Assembly (NCBI RefSeq): GCF_014930365.1
Contig: NZ_JABXWI010000002.1
Location: forward strand, 186,001 to 250,000
Reading direction: 5' to 3'
Source of the DNA: Streptomyces caniscabiei
GTDB taxonomy: Bacteria > Actinomycetota > Actinomycetes > Streptomycetales > Streptomycetaceae
Length of the DNA stretch: 64,000 bases
Below are positions 7,438-16,779 of this stretch, in pieces (the first letter of the stretch is position 1; each line of letters opens with the position of its first letter). The notes under the pieces were generated by a model. It did not search any database, was not told the origin of the DNA, and saw nothing but the letters and a program-made list of their open reading frames with translations. A program made the translations under genes and the position numbers.

Positions 7438-9030
7438 TCAACCCCGGGACACCGGTGACGCGGGCGACTCTGCCCACGACCCGTCACGCGCCATCGCCCG
7501 CAGCACATTGCGGCGGATCTTCCCCGTGGGCGTACGCGGCAGCTCCGGCAGCCCGATCACCCCGCGCGGTCGCTTGAACGCGGCCAGGCCCTCCCGGCAC
7601 CAGGCGACGAGCGCCTCCGCATCGACCTCTCGGCCGGGCTTCGGCACCACACACGCGACCGGCTTGTCCAGACCGTCAGCGTCCGGTATGCCCACTACGG
7701 CGACCTCGGCCACGTCCGGGTGAGCGAGGAGGCGTTCCTCCACCTCGGCCGGGGCGACCCAGATGCCGCCCGCCTTGAGCAGGTCGTTGGTGCGGCCCAT
7801 GCAGGTATAGGTGCCGTCGACGTTGCGGAGGTAGGTGTCGCCGGTGCGCACCCAGTCGCCGAGGAAGACCTGGCGGGTGGTCCCGGCCCGGCACCAGTAG
7901 CCGGTGGCGGCGGACTCGCCGCGGACGTAGAGCTCTCCGGGGGCCCCGTCGCCCTCCACCACGCGGCCCTCGACGTCGCGCAGCTGCACCGTGTAGCCGG
8001 GGACGGGTTCGCCGGAGGAGCCCGGGTGGATCCTGCCCGGCCGGTTGGAGATGAAGATGTGCAGCATCTCTGTGGAGCCGATGCCGTCCAGCACCTCGAC
8101 ACCGAACCGTCGCCGCATCCCGTGGTACATCCGCGCGGGCAGTGCCTCACCGGCCGAGACGCCCAGCCGTACGGTCGCGAAGGCGTCGTCCGGGATGTCG
8201 GCGCTCGCGAGCAGGGGCCCGAAGAAGCTGGGCGTGCCGAACAGGACCGTGGCCCGGTCGCCACCCGCCCGCTTGGCAAACAGCGCGGCGGACGGTCTGG
8301 AGGGTTCCAGCAGTGCCGTGCCGCCAGCCGCCAGCGGGAAGAACATGGAGTTTCCGATGCCGTACGCGAAGAAGAGCTTCGCGACCGACAGGCAGCGGTC
8401 CTCGGGCCGGATGCCCAGCACCTGCCGCCCGTAGTTCTCGGCGACCACCTTGATGTCGATGTGCCGGTGCATGGCCGCCTTGGGCGTGCCCGTGGTGCCG
8501 GAGGTGTACAGCCACAGGGCGGGCGAGTCCGGCCAGGTCGGATACGGCTCGCTGTCCCCTGCCGCGTCCACCATCTGCTGCCAGGTGCGCCCCCGGATGT
8601 GGACCGGCAGTCCTGTGCAGTCATCGCCGGTCAGGACGGCGTGCTCCGCATCCGGCGCCTCCTGGAGTGCCGCCCGGACGACGGGGGCGAACTCGGCGGA
8701 GCCCAGCACGAACCGGCAACGGGAGTCCGCCATCAGCTTGCCCAGCTCGGGGCCGGTGAGCATGGTCGAGGCAGGGACGGCCACGGCGCCGATGTGGAAG
8801 GCGGCGAGGATTCCCGTGAAGAGTTCCACGTCGTCCACCATGCACAACAGGACACGCTCCTCCGGCCGTACGCCCAGGGCCCGCAGCCCGGCCGCGACCC
8901 GGCGGACCTCCGCCGCCAGCTCCTCGTAGGTCAGCGCCCGCGTGGGAGTGACCAGGGCCGTGCGGGCGCCGTTGCCCTCCCGCAGGTGCCGGTCGACCAG
9001 GTAGTCCGCCGTGTTGAACACCTCAGGCAT
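7438..9030 (-). CDS. Benzoate-CoA ligase
   Basis: The 530-residue ANL-superfamily enzyme activates an aromatic acid to its CoA thioester through an acyl-AMP. The phosphate loop LYTSGTTGTPK is at 174-184, GIGSTE follows in the middle, and the adenylation lysine is K504 in RTPTGKIRRN. The opening MPEVFNTADYLVDRHL and the segment MHRHIDIKVVAENYG are characteristic of benzoate-CoA ligases (BadA/BclA). It begins 11 bp after the boxB stop, so product and next enzyme are encoded side by side: benzoate to benzoyl-CoA, then epoxidation. A relaxed substrate range (aminobenzoates, fluorobenzoates) is possible within this family. Confidence 0.92.
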   Translation of the reverse strand: MPEVFNTADYLVDRHLREGNGARTALVTPTRALTYEELAAEVRRVAAGLRALGVRPEERVLLCMVDDVELFTGILAAFHIGAVAVPASTMLTGPELGKLMADSRCRFVLGSAEFAPVVRAALQEAPDAEHAVLTGDDCTGLPVHIRGRTWQQMVDAAGDSEPYPTWPDSPALWLYTSGTTGTPKAAMHRHIDIKVVAENYGRQVLGIRPEDRCLSVAKLFFAYGIGNSMFFPLAAGGTALLEPSRPSAALFAKRAGGDRATVLFGTPSFFGPLLASADIPDDAFATVRLGVSAGEALPARMYHGMRRRFGVEVLDGIGSTEMLHIFISNRPGRIHPGSSGEPVPGYTVQLRDVEGRVVEGDGAPGELYVRGESAATGYWCRAGTTRQVFLGDWVRTGDTYLRNVDGTYTCMGRTNDLLKAGGIWVAPAEVEERLLAHPDVAEVAVVGIPDADGLDKPVACVVPKPGREVDAEALVAWCREGLAAFKRPRGVIGLPELPRTPTGKIRRNVLRAMARDGSWAESPASPVSRG

Positions 9031-9041
9031 CCTGGCTCACC

Positions 9042-10463
9042 TCACACCAGTCGGACGTACTCGTAGTCGAACGCCTGGCCGTTGATGCCGTTGACCGGAG
9101 GCGCGACCCAGTGGGCGATCTTCCCCCGCTCGTACACCGGCTGCATCAGCGACCGGACGAACGCCAGGTCCTCGGCGGTGGGCAGCCAGTGACGGCGGCC
9201 GGACTCCCAGATCTGCTCGTCGACGATCGTGCCGTCGGGGGCGACGTGGTGTCCGGCGGCGAGGCCGACGTTCCGGTTGAAAGCAGGGTGCGGCAGCTTA
9301 AGCCGGAAGTCGACGCCATGATCCTCCAGGATCCGGTTCCACCGCTTGAGGCCGTTCTCGCAGTCGGCGATGTACTCGTCGCGCAGGTCCAGGTTGAGGG
9401 CGAGCAGCGCGGGAACCTCCTCCCGGGACCAACTCCCGTCGGACTCCGGCCTGTCCAGAAACGCACTGTCGTCGGTGAGCCGGTGGTCGTCCTTGCGGCG
9501 CTCCTCCTGCCAGCGGCCCTTGAGCCCGGCGGTGTAGTAGTTCGCCGCGTTGGTGGAGGTCTCGCCGCCGAAGAGGTCCAGGGAGACCGTGTAGTGGAAG
9601 TTGACGTACTTCTGGATGATGTCCAGCGGGATGCCGCCGCAGGCCGCGATGTCAAGGGTGTCGTGCTCACGGATCAGCTGGGCGCTGCGGGTCACCACGC
9701 GGTCGACGCCGGTGGTGCCGACCATCATGTGGTGCGCCTCCTCCTTCAGCATGAAGGTGCAGGTCCGCGACAGCGGGTCGAAGGCGCTCTCCTTCAGCGA
9801 ACCGAGCTGGTACTTGCCGTCCCGGTCGGTGAAGTACGTGAACATGTAGAAGGCCAGCCAGTCGGCGGTCTCCTCGTTGAACGCGCCCAGGATGCGCGGC
9901 GAGTCGGGGCTGCCGGAGTTGCGGAAGAGCAGCGCCTCGGCCTCCTCTCGGCCCTCCCTGCCGAAGTAGGCGTGCAGCAGGTACACCATCGCCCACAGGT
10001 GCCGGCCCTCCTCCACGTTGACCTGGAAGAGGTTGCGCAGGTCGTACAGGCTCGGCGCGGTCAGTCCCAGCAGCCGCTGCTGCTCGACCGAGGCGGGCTC
10101 GGTGTCGCCCTGGACGACGATCAGTCGCTGCAGGTCGGCGCGGTACTCGCCGGGCACCTGCTGCCAGACCGGCTGTCCCTTGTGCTCGCCGAAGGCGATA
10201 CGGCGGTCGGGGTCGCGCTCGGAGAGGAAGATGCCCCACCGGTAGTCGGGCACGTTGACGTGGTCGAAGTGGGCCCACCCGTCACGTCCGACGGCCACGG
10301 CGGTGCGCAGGTAGACGCCGTGGTTCTCCAGGGTCGGGCCCATCTCGCCCCACCAGTTGAGGAACTTGGGCTGCCAGCCCTCCAGCGCCCGCTGCAGGCG
10401 CCGGTCGTCGGCGAGGGCGACGTTGTTGGGGATCCGGGAGTCGTAGTCGATCTTCGTGGCCAT
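9042..10463 (-). CDS. boxB: Benzoyl-CoA 2,3-epoxidase subunit BoxB
   Basis: BoxB is the di-iron oxygenase of the aerobic benzoyl-CoA pathway; it makes the 2,3-epoxide using O2 and reduced electron carrier. The 473-residue protein aligns end to end with known BoxB. The di-iron ligands that I recall for the Azoarcus enzyme appear here shifted by two positions: E122, E152, H155 (VEEGRHLWAM), D213 (FTDRDGKYQ), E242 and H245 (KEEAHHMMVG). All are kept, so the active site should work. It starts 4 bp after boxC ends, showing translational coupling. The start MATKIDYDSRIPNNV is the usual one for the family. Confidence 0.95.
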   Translation of the reverse strand: MATKIDYDSRIPNNVALADDRRLQRALEGWQPKFLNWWGEMGPTLENHGVYLRTAVAVGRDGWAHFDHVNVPDYRWGIFLSERDPDRRIAFGEHKGQPVWQQVPGEYRADLQRLIVVQGDTEPASVEQQRLLGLTAPSLYDLRNLFQVNVEEGRHLWAMVYLLHAYFGREGREEAEALLFRNSGSPDSPRILGAFNEETADWLAFYMFTYFTDRDGKYQLGSLKESAFDPLSRTCTFMLKEEAHHMMVGTTGVDRVVTRSAQLIREHDTLDIAACGGIPLDIIQKYVNFHYTVSLDLFGGETSTNAANYYTAGLKGRWQEERRKDDHRLTDDSAFLDRPESDGSWSREEVPALLALNLDLRDEYIADCENGLKRWNRILEDHGVDFRLKLPHPAFNRNVGLAAGHHVAPDGTIVDEQIWESGRRHWLPTAEDLAFVRSLMQPVYERGKIAHWVAPPVNGINGQAFDYEYVRLV

Positions 10464-10467
10464 CGGG

Positions 10468-12135
10468 TCACACTCGCTTCCGGTCGTAGACCGCCTTCTG
10501 ACCGGTGCCGTAGCGGCGCAGCGCGCCCTCCGGGCCGGAGGCGTTGGGGCGTATGAAGATCCAGTTCTGCCAGGCGGTGAGCCGGCCGAAGATCTTGGTC
10601 TCGAGGGTTTCCGGGCCCACGAACCGGTGGTTGGCCTCCATGCCGGTCAGCGCGTCCGGACTCAGTGCCGCCCGGCTCTCCAGGACGATGCGGATCTCGT
10701 CCTCCCAGTCGATGTCGTCGGGCGCGTCGGTGACGAGGCCGAGTTCGCGGGCCTGGGCGGGGTTCAGGGGCTGCCCGGTTTCGCGGCGCAACCAGTCGAG
10801 GTGGTCGTCCTCCTGGTAGAAGCGGGACTGGAGACGGGTCAGGCCGTTACCCATGGGGAAGGCGCCGAAGTTCGCCTCGGAGAGGGTGAGTTGGGCACGG
10901 ACGTCACTGTCCGGGTCGTCCACGGGAGGGCCGTCCAGCATGTACTGGAGGTCGCAGGCGAGGGCCAGCTCCAGGAACAGCCCGGCGAAGCAGCTCCCCG
11001 GCTCGATCAGCGCGATGAGGCTACGGCTCGTGACGTCGAGCCGTTTCACGGTGCGCTTGAAGTAGTGCACGATCTCGCCCGCCAGCCAGTCGCCCTCGGC
11101 GGCGGCTGCGAGTACGGCCCGCTCATGGGCCAGTACGCGCTCGGGGTCGCCGTCCGTGCACAGCACCCACGTGCCCAGCTCGATCTCGTTCGCCCGCAGC
11201 CGCAGGATCAGATCGTCGAGCTCCCGGGTGAGGGCGAGCAGCCAACCGTCGGCGCCCTGGCCGTGGATCGCGGCGGCGTCGGCGGGAGCGTCCCCGTCGG
11301 GCCCCCGCACGGTGATGCGGACCAGGCCGAGCGGGCGGTCGTACTCGGCGCGGACGTACCGGTAGGCGATGCCGCCCTCGGTGACGTCGCGCCCCAGCGG
11401 GGTCAGCTCGACGCCCTGGGCGTCGGCCGGGCGGGAGCTGTGTTCGGCTGCTTCCCGGGCGCGTTGCTCGACAATCGTACGGAAGTCCCGGCGCGGGACG
11501 ACCTCGTCGACCAGCCGCCAGTCCACCGCCGTCTTGCCGCGGACGCCGTCTGGGCGGGTGGCGAAGAGGTCGGCCAGGTCCTTGCGCACGCGCCGCTTGT
11601 CGGTGACCCGGGTGAGCCCGCCGGTGCCGGGCAGCACGCCCAGCAGCGGGACCTCGGGCAGCGCCACCGCCGAGGAGTTGTCGTCGATCAGCAAGATCCG
11701 GTCGCAGGCCAGCGCGAGCTCGTAGCCGCCCCCCGCGCAGGAGCCGTTGACGGCGGCGATGAAGGTGAGCCCGGAGTTCTCCGAGGCGTCCTCCATGCTG
11801 TTGCGGGTCTCGTTGGTGAACTTGCAGAAGTTCACCTTCCAGTGGTGCGAGGAGGCCGCCAGCATCCGGATGTTCGCCCCGGCGCAGAAGACGTTCTCCT
11901 TGGCACTGGTCAGCACCACCGAGCGCACTTCGGGGTGCTCGAACCGCAGCCGCTGGAGAGCGTCGTAGAGCTCGATGTCCACGCCCAGGTCGTAGGAGTT
12001 GAGCTTCAGCTCGTACCCGGGAACCAGGCCGCCCTGCTCGTCGACGTCCATCTCCAGCCATGCGACCGGGCCGTCGATGCTCAGCTTCCAGTGCCGGTAC
12101 GCGTCCGGACTGCGGTCGAAGGACACCACCACCAT
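10468..12135 (-). CDS. boxC: 2,3-Epoxybenzoyl-CoA dihydrolase BoxC
   Basis: BoxC opens the epoxide ring of 2,3-epoxybenzoyl-CoA, adding two waters to yield 3,4-dehydroadipyl-CoA semialdehyde and formate. The protein is 555 residues, the family length, with two crotonase-like halves. The first has VFCAGANIRML and NGSCAGGGYELALACD. The second has the short block CFAGLFLELALACD. The start at 12135 is chosen because GAGGAGG lies 8 nt upstream and the protein then opens MVVVSFDRSPDAYRHW as in other BoxC; the open frame continues upstream without a gene-like sequence. It is the first gene of the operon. BoxD, the dehydrogenase for its product, is not in the window. Confidence 0.95.
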   Translation of the reverse strand: MVVVSFDRSPDAYRHWKLSIDGPVAWLEMDVDEQGGLVPGYELKLNSYDLGVDIELYDALQRLRFEHPEVRSVVLTSAKENVFCAGANIRMLAASSHHWKVNFCKFTNETRNSMEDASENSGLTFIAAVNGSCAGGGYELALACDRILLIDDNSSAVALPEVPLLGVLPGTGGLTRVTDKRRVRKDLADLFATRPDGVRGKTAVDWRLVDEVVPRRDFRTIVEQRAREAAEHSSRPADAQGVELTPLGRDVTEGGIAYRYVRAEYDRPLGLVRITVRGPDGDAPADAAAIHGQGADGWLLALTRELDDLILRLRANEIELGTWVLCTDGDPERVLAHERAVLAAAAEGDWLAGEIVHYFKRTVKRLDVTSRSLIALIEPGSCFAGLFLELALACDLQYMLDGPPVDDPDSDVRAQLTLSEANFGAFPMGNGLTRLQSRFYQEDDHLDWLRRETGQPLNPAQARELGLVTDAPDDIDWEDEIRIVLESRAALSPDALTGMEANHRFVGPETLETKIFGRLTAWQNWIFIRPNASGPEGALRRYGTGQKAVYDRKRV

Positions 12136-12178
12136 GACGAGCGCCTCCTCGCGCCAGTACGGATACCGATGAACAGAT

Positions 12179-12240
12179 CTTCTACAGAAGAATCCAAATG
12201 CGTCAAGGTTCTGTAGAACATTGGCTGGGGTGGAACATTG
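12179..12240 (-). promoter_or_regulatory. box operon promoter with paired operator sites
   Basis: On the minus strand TTGACG (12206-12201) and TAGAAG (12184-12179) form a promoter with a 16-nt spacer, 44 bp upstream of boxC. TTCTACAGAA (12180-12189) overlaps the -10, and its exact reverse complement TTCTGTAGAA (12209-12218) lies just upstream of the -35. A direct repeat GAACATTG follows at 12216-12223 and 12233-12240. Two sites 29 bp apart flanking a promoter suggest a repressor or a LysR-type protein. In 12241-12494 I see nothing further. Confidence 0.62.
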
Positions 12241-12494
12241 ACCGAGGTGGACTACCGCCACTGGGTTTTCTGGGCCTCGCCCTTCTCGACGCATGTCACG
12301 AGTGCCGCGAGGAGATCGGGCTGGCGCGTGCCAGGACGGCTGCGCGGCGGCGGCTGTGAACCGCGCGAACCGTACCCCGATGACCCACGACCGCGGCAGT
12401 GGGCGGCGAACCCACGTGACGCGCACCACCGTCGGCGGCAACGGGCTCGCCGTCCGGATGCGTCGGATACCGGCATCGGCTGGGCGACGATTCG

Positions 12495-13460
12495 CTAGGC
12501 GACGCGTTCCGCCGCACGCCCCAGGACATCGCGGAACCATCGGTGGCCTGGATCGTCGCTCATGGTCGGGTGCCATCGCAGCGACAGGTTGAGAGGCCCG
12601 ATGTCCACCGGGCTCGACAGGATCCGCACGGGCGCCACGGGTGCAAGGCGTCGCGCGAGTCTCTCCTGAAGGAAGGCGACGCGGTTGCTGCCGGCGAGCA
12701 GGAACGGGACCGAGAGGAAGCTGTCGGTCACCACCTCCACGTGCGGCTCAATGCCGTTCGACCGCAGGTGGCGCAGCGCCGGGAAGCTGGCCGGGTCGGA
12801 GTGGGTGAACTGGCTCACCCACGGCAGGAGGGCGAGTTCGGCCAGGGTCGGCTCGCTGCTGATCACGGTGTTGCTGTCGGCCACGACGCACACCCAGCGG
12901 TCGCGCAGCAGGAGCCGGCCGGGATAGCCCTGCACCAGCTCGTGCGGCAGGACCACCCCGTCGGTGTGCCGGATCAGGGCGTCGGCGTCGAGGTGGGAGC
13001 TGGTGGTGAGGGGGCGAAGGTCGAGTCCGGCGCCGGGGGCCTCCTCGGCCAGAATCCGGTTGAGTTCCTCGAACAGGATGGCGACGGTGTAGTCGGAGAG
13101 CGCGAGGGAGAACTGCCGGTTGGTCGTCGCGGGGTCGAAGTCATCGCCGAACACCCGCTCCAGCGCCTCGGTGGCCGACTCGATCCGTGACAGCAGGCTG
13201 GCGGCCAGCGGCGTGAGCTCGTAGTCCCGGCCCACCCGGATCAGCAGCTGGTCGCCGAACCGGCGACGAAGGCGGGCCAGCACCGCGCTGGTGGCGGGCT
13301 GGCTCAGGCCGACGGACTCGCCGGCCCGGGTGACGTTGCGCTCGACCAGCAGGGCACGCAGGACGGGCAGGGTCGCCACGTCCTGGTTGCGCAGTATCCG
13401 GCCTGACGGCTCTGAGGTGCGTCCACCTGCCGAGGGGCTTGGAGTCGAGTTGTACATCAC
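12495..13460 (-). CDS. LysR-type transcriptional regulator
   Basis: The 321-residue protein has an N-terminal winged helix-turn-helix (about residues 28-85: VLRALLVERNVTRAGESVGL, then SQPATSAVLARLRRRFGDQL) and a C-terminal periplasmic-binding-like effector domain. The order matches NodD/PcpR-type LysR proteins, many of which sense aromatic acids. It lies upstream of boxC in the same direction and divergent from the FAH gene at 13795, so it could control either side. The start may be either of two adjacent ATGs at 13460 or 13457. Confidence 0.85.
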   Translation of the reverse strand: MMYNSTPSPSAGGRTSEPSGRILRNQDVATLPVLRALLVERNVTRAGESVGLSQPATSAVLARLRRRFGDQLLIRVGRDYELTPLAASLLSRIESATEALERVFGDDFDPATTNRQFSLALSDYTVAILFEELNRILAEEAPGAGLDLRPLTTSSHLDADALIRHTDGVVLPHELVQGYPGRLLLRDRWVCVVADSNTVISSEPTLAELALLPWVSQFTHSDPASFPALRHLRSNGIEPHVEVVTDSFLSVPFLLAGSNRVAFLQERLARRLAPVAPVRILSSPVDIGPLNLSLRWHPTMSDDPGHRWFRDVLGRAAERVA

Positions 13461-13565
13461 CGCGGTGTCCTCCCCCGGCTTCTGTTTCAGGCGCGGTTCG
13501 GCGAGCCCACCAGCACAGCAGTGCGGCTCCGAGGGCTTCGCCGAACGACCCGCACCGGCCGATCG

Positions 13566-13765
13566 ATGCTGAGCATCCGTTCCGTCGATGGGTCACATAC
13601 AAGGCTGAGCATATCCCGGGCCTCGTGGCCCGGTTCACAATCAGATCATCCTCCGGCCGGCCCGCCCTCCGGGCTCCTTGTCGTCCGCCGGAACGGTCGG
13701 ACAGACCAATGGCGAAAGGTGATCCATGACTTTTCGCCGTCCAGGTGTCGTGCGTCCCGCACGAC
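13566..13765. promoter_or_regulatory. Divergent lysR/FAH control region with two kinds of repeat
   Basis: The 334-bp gap between the lysR gene and the FAH gene contains ATGCTGAGCAT (13566-13576), a 5+1+5 palindrome, and a second GCTGAGCAT at 13604-13612, 36 bp away; these are candidate LysR contacts. Nearer the FAH gene GTCGTGCG-TCC-CGCACGAC (13747-13765) is a perfect 8+3+8 inverted repeat, 29 bp before its ATG, and may act as an operator or a leader hairpin. No other coding potential is seen in the gap. Confidence 0.5.
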
Positions 13766-13794
13766 CCAGCGTCACCGAAACGGAAACGTGACCC

Positions 13795-14853
13795 ATGACT
13801 GAGACCACCCCTGTCACGCGCGCTCCGGAACACCCGGTCGACCCGGCGACCGGGCTGCGCGCGGGAACCTTCGCCCTCGGTACCTTCGCCGGCGAGACGC
13901 CTGCCTTCCCGGCCCTCGTGACCGCCGACGGCATGGTCACCGACCTGTCCGACCGGTTCCACGACCTGCACGAGGTCTTCGCCGACTGGACGACGAACCT
14001 CCAGTTCCTCGAGGAGGTGTGGACCGACTCCTCCCGACCGACGCGGCCGTTGGCGGAGCTGCGTGCGCTGCCGCCGCTCAGCCATCCCAACCTCCTGGGC
14101 GCCGGCGCCAACTACAAGACGCATTCGGCGCAGATGCTGACGAAGAACGCCTTCAATCAGCACAACCGCCGAGCGGGCGAGACCGACGAGGAGTTCTTCC
14201 AGCGCAATCTCGCGTTCATGGAGCGCCGGTCGCGAGAGGGGATTCCCTTCACCTGGGTCGGGATGCACTCCTCGCTCGTGGGGGCGACCGACGACGTTGT
14301 GCTGCCAGCCCTGGGCGACGAGCCCGACTGGGAGCTCGAACTCGGGGTCGTCGTCGGCGGCACCGGTCGGTTCCTCACCCCGGACGAGGCGACAGGGCTG
14401 ATCGCCGGCTACACGATCGTCAACGACCTAGGCACAGTCGACCAGTTCCGCCGCACCGACATCCCTTGGGGCTTCGACTGGATGGGCAAGCACCAGCCTG
14501 CGTTCAAGCCGGCGGGGCCGTTCGTCGTGCCCGCACAGTTCTTCACGCTCGACGACACCATCCGGACCACATTGAAGGTCAACGGCCAGGTCATGCAGGA
14601 CTGGCCGACCGGCGACATGATCTTCGACCCGGCGCAGTTCGTGGCGTACGCCTCCGAGCACGTCCGGCTGACGCCCGGGGACATCATCTTCATGGGCTCT
14701 CCGCCCGGGAACGGCAAGCACCACGGTCGCTTCCTGCACGACGGAGACGTCATCGACAGTGAGATCACCTACCTCGGACGGCAGCGCAACCGCTGCGTCG
14801 CCGAGGTCCTGCAGGGCCGCAAGCCCCACTTCGGCCGCTTCCCGACCGACTGA
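13795..14853 (+). CDS. Fumarylacetoacetate-hydrolase-family protein
   Basis: The 352-residue protein has the FAH fold. Metal ligands are expected in the run DWELELGVVVGG (acidic residues at E and E) and in IVNDLGTVDQFRR, with MGSPPGN near the C-terminus matching the usual G-T/S-P-x-G loop. Members hydrolyse or isomerise ring-cleavage dicarbonyl compounds, or decarboxylate oxaloacetate-like acids. An insertion at about residues 105-150 (MLTKNAFNQHNRRAGETDEE) makes it longer than the typical 280-residue FAH enzyme. It opens the second aromatic gene block, 67 bp before the P450 gene. The exact substrate cannot be named from sequence. Confidence 0.8.
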   Translation: MTETTPVTRAPEHPVDPATGLRAGTFALGTFAGETPAFPALVTADGMVTDLSDRFHDLHEVFADWTTNLQFLEEVWTDSSRPTRPLAELRALPPLSHPNLLGAGANYKTHSAQMLTKNAFNQHNRRAGETDEEFFQRNLAFMERRSREGIPFTWVGMHSSLVGATDDVVLPALGDEPDWELELGVVVGGTGRFLTPDEATGLIAGYTIVNDLGTVDQFRRTDIPWGFDWMGKHQPAFKPAGPFVVPAQFFTLDDTIRTTLKVNGQVMQDWPTGDMIFDPAQFVAYASEHVRLTPGDIIFMGSPPGNGKHHGRFLHDGDVIDSEITYLGRQRNRCVAEVLQGRKPHFGRFPTD

Positions 14854-14920
14854 GCTCGGTCGGCCAGCCTGGTTGGCCCCACCCAAGCGATTTCTGATCC
14901 ACCGGACAGCGAGGTGCACC

Positions 14921-16224
14921 ATGTCGTCCACCGCCGAGACACATGTCGAACCGGACTGGTACCCAGAGGAGGACCTAGGGGGCCGTTCCCTCGGTGGTGG
15001 GATCCGCTCACCCGAGCGGTACGCCGAGTACACCCGTCTGCGCCGCGAGTGCCCGGTCGCCTTCAGCGACACCTCCGAAACGCACGCGACCCTGACCCGG
15101 TACACGGACGTCAGCGCCGCCGCCCTGGACACAGCACGCTTCCGCAGCGACCCCTCGACCACCCCGTTCATCGGGATGCCGCTCGGCGACCAGATCCCCA
15201 TCACCTTGAACTCGCCGAGCACGGCCTGTTCCGGCGCATGCTCAACCGCTACTTCAGGCCGGACCGCATGGCCGCGCTCGAGCCGCTCATCCGGCGCTAC
15301 GCCGTCGAGCACATCGAGACGCTCCTCGCAGCCGGGGAGGCCGACATGAATCCCACGCTCTGCAGGCATGTCTCGGCCCAGGCCTTGGCGGCGCTGCTCA
15401 ACCTTCCCGAAGAGGCCGCGCGGGAGCTGCTCGACCACTGGCAGATCGTGCTGGACACGGAATACGACGTCGAGAAATTCAACGACGTCATGTTCGGCGT
15501 CTCCGCCCAGTACGCCGGTGTCGTCGTCGCGCAGCGACGGGCCGCACCGCTCGATCCCGACGACGACATGATCAGCGGCACCCTGGCCACCGAGATCAAC
15601 GGCACCAAACTCACCGACGACCAGGTCATCAAAATCGCCATAGCGATGATCGCCGCCGGGCACTTCACGACTGCGGAGACACTCGGGTCGGCGATCCACC
15701 GGGTGGCCACCGTCCCCGGGCTGCAGGAGACTCTACGGTCGCGGCCCGACCTCATACCGACGGCAGTGGAGGAGATGATCAGCCTCGCCCTGCCCCTCCA
15801 CGAACTCGGCCGGATGGCCGCCCCCGACGTCGAACTGCACGGCCGCACCATCCCGCGGGGCTGCCCCGTTGGGCTCAACATCGCCGCCGCCAACCGCGCC
15901 CCCGAGGCCTTCGACAACCCCGACGAGTTCGTCCTCGACCGGAGCCAGAACCGCCACCTCGGCTTCGGCCACGGCGTCCACAAGTGCGTCGGTGCCCCGC
16001 TGGCCCGCTTGGAGATGAGGGTCGTGTTGGAGGAGATCCTGGCCAGGACGACGTCCACCGAGCTCGCCGGTGAGCCCCAGAACGACGTGGGCCTGCTGGG
16101 CAGGGGCTTCGAGAGGGCGCCGGTCCGTCTCCGGAGCTCGGCCGACCACGACAACTGCCCCCTCGTCCGACCCGCCTTTCTAGTGCGGCCCGTGGGCGGC
16201 CGCGGCTCGCGAGCGACCGCTTGA
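14921..16224 (+). pseudogene. Cytochrome P450, one-base frameshift near codon 98
   Basis: The reading frame starts with MSSTAETHVEPDWYPEEDLG and is plausible P450 to ITLNSP at about 15213. The similarity then continues in another frame from EHGLFRRMLNRYF to the stop at 16224. A single G appears to be missing in ctcgccgagc at 15211-15220 (expected ccggag). The rest is intact: I-helix AAGHFTTAETLG, the ExxR-region and the heme loop FGHGVHKCVGAPLA. In the I-helix the usual acidic residue before the conserved threonine is F. This is either a recent loss-of-function mutation or a sequence error; everything after the slip is under normal codon bias. The cluster suggests hydroxylation or O-demethylation of an aromatic acid. 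Confidence 0.85.
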
Positions 16225-16299
16225 TCCGGTCGCCGATCCACGAGCGCGGCTTTCCCCAACGCTCATCCACTCCGTCACCCCACGGGAAGAGAAACAGAC

Positions 16300-16779
16300 A
16301 TGGCGATCGTTTCCCTGCCACCTGTCCAGCGCCTCAGACCTCTGGCACCACTCGTCGTACGCGTGGCCGCCGGGGTCACCCTGATCGCGCACGGCTTCCA
16401 CTACTCTCCCGCAGAGTTCGGCCAACTCGCCCGCCAGGCTTTCGGCTTGCCGTTCCCCGGCCTCATCGGCTGGGCGGCGATCCTGCTGCAAGTGGCCGGA
16501 GGCGGCATGTTCGTCCTCGGCCTGCTGTCGCGGATCGTCGCGATCCCGGCGATCGTGCACATGGCGCTCGCCCTCTCGTGGGAGGTGCAGTTCGGGCTCG
16601 CGCCGGAGAACACGGCGGAGAGCATCGGCGCGCAGGTTCCACTCCTCATCATGGCGGGCTTCATCCTCGTGCTGCTCGCTGGCCCCGGGCCCGTGTCCCT
16701 GGACAGGTTGATCGGCTGGGACAACGGCTGGGATCAGCGCTGTCAGCCGGCACGGACGGATGAGGTGGTGGCGCCGTGA
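16300..16779 (+). CDS. DoxX-family membrane protein
   Basis: The 159-residue protein has four hydrophobic segments (near residues 15-35, 52-75, 78-98 and 110-130) and the DoxX pattern RVAAGVTLIAHGFHY. DoxX proteins are small inner-membrane proteins of unclear function, often found in oxidoreductase operons and linked to redox or sulfur stress. It overlaps the next gene by 4 bp (GTGA), so the two are probably co-translated. A GGGAAGAGAAA purine run precedes the ATG at 16300. Confidence 0.8.
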   Translation: MAIVSLPPVQRLRPLAPLVVRVAAGVTLIAHGFHYSPAEFGQLARQAFGLPFPGLIGWAAILLQVAGGGMFVLGLLSRIVAIPAIVHMALALSWEVQFGLAPENTAESIGAQVPLLIMAGFILVLLAGPGPVSLDRLIGWDNGWDQRCQPARTDEVVAP

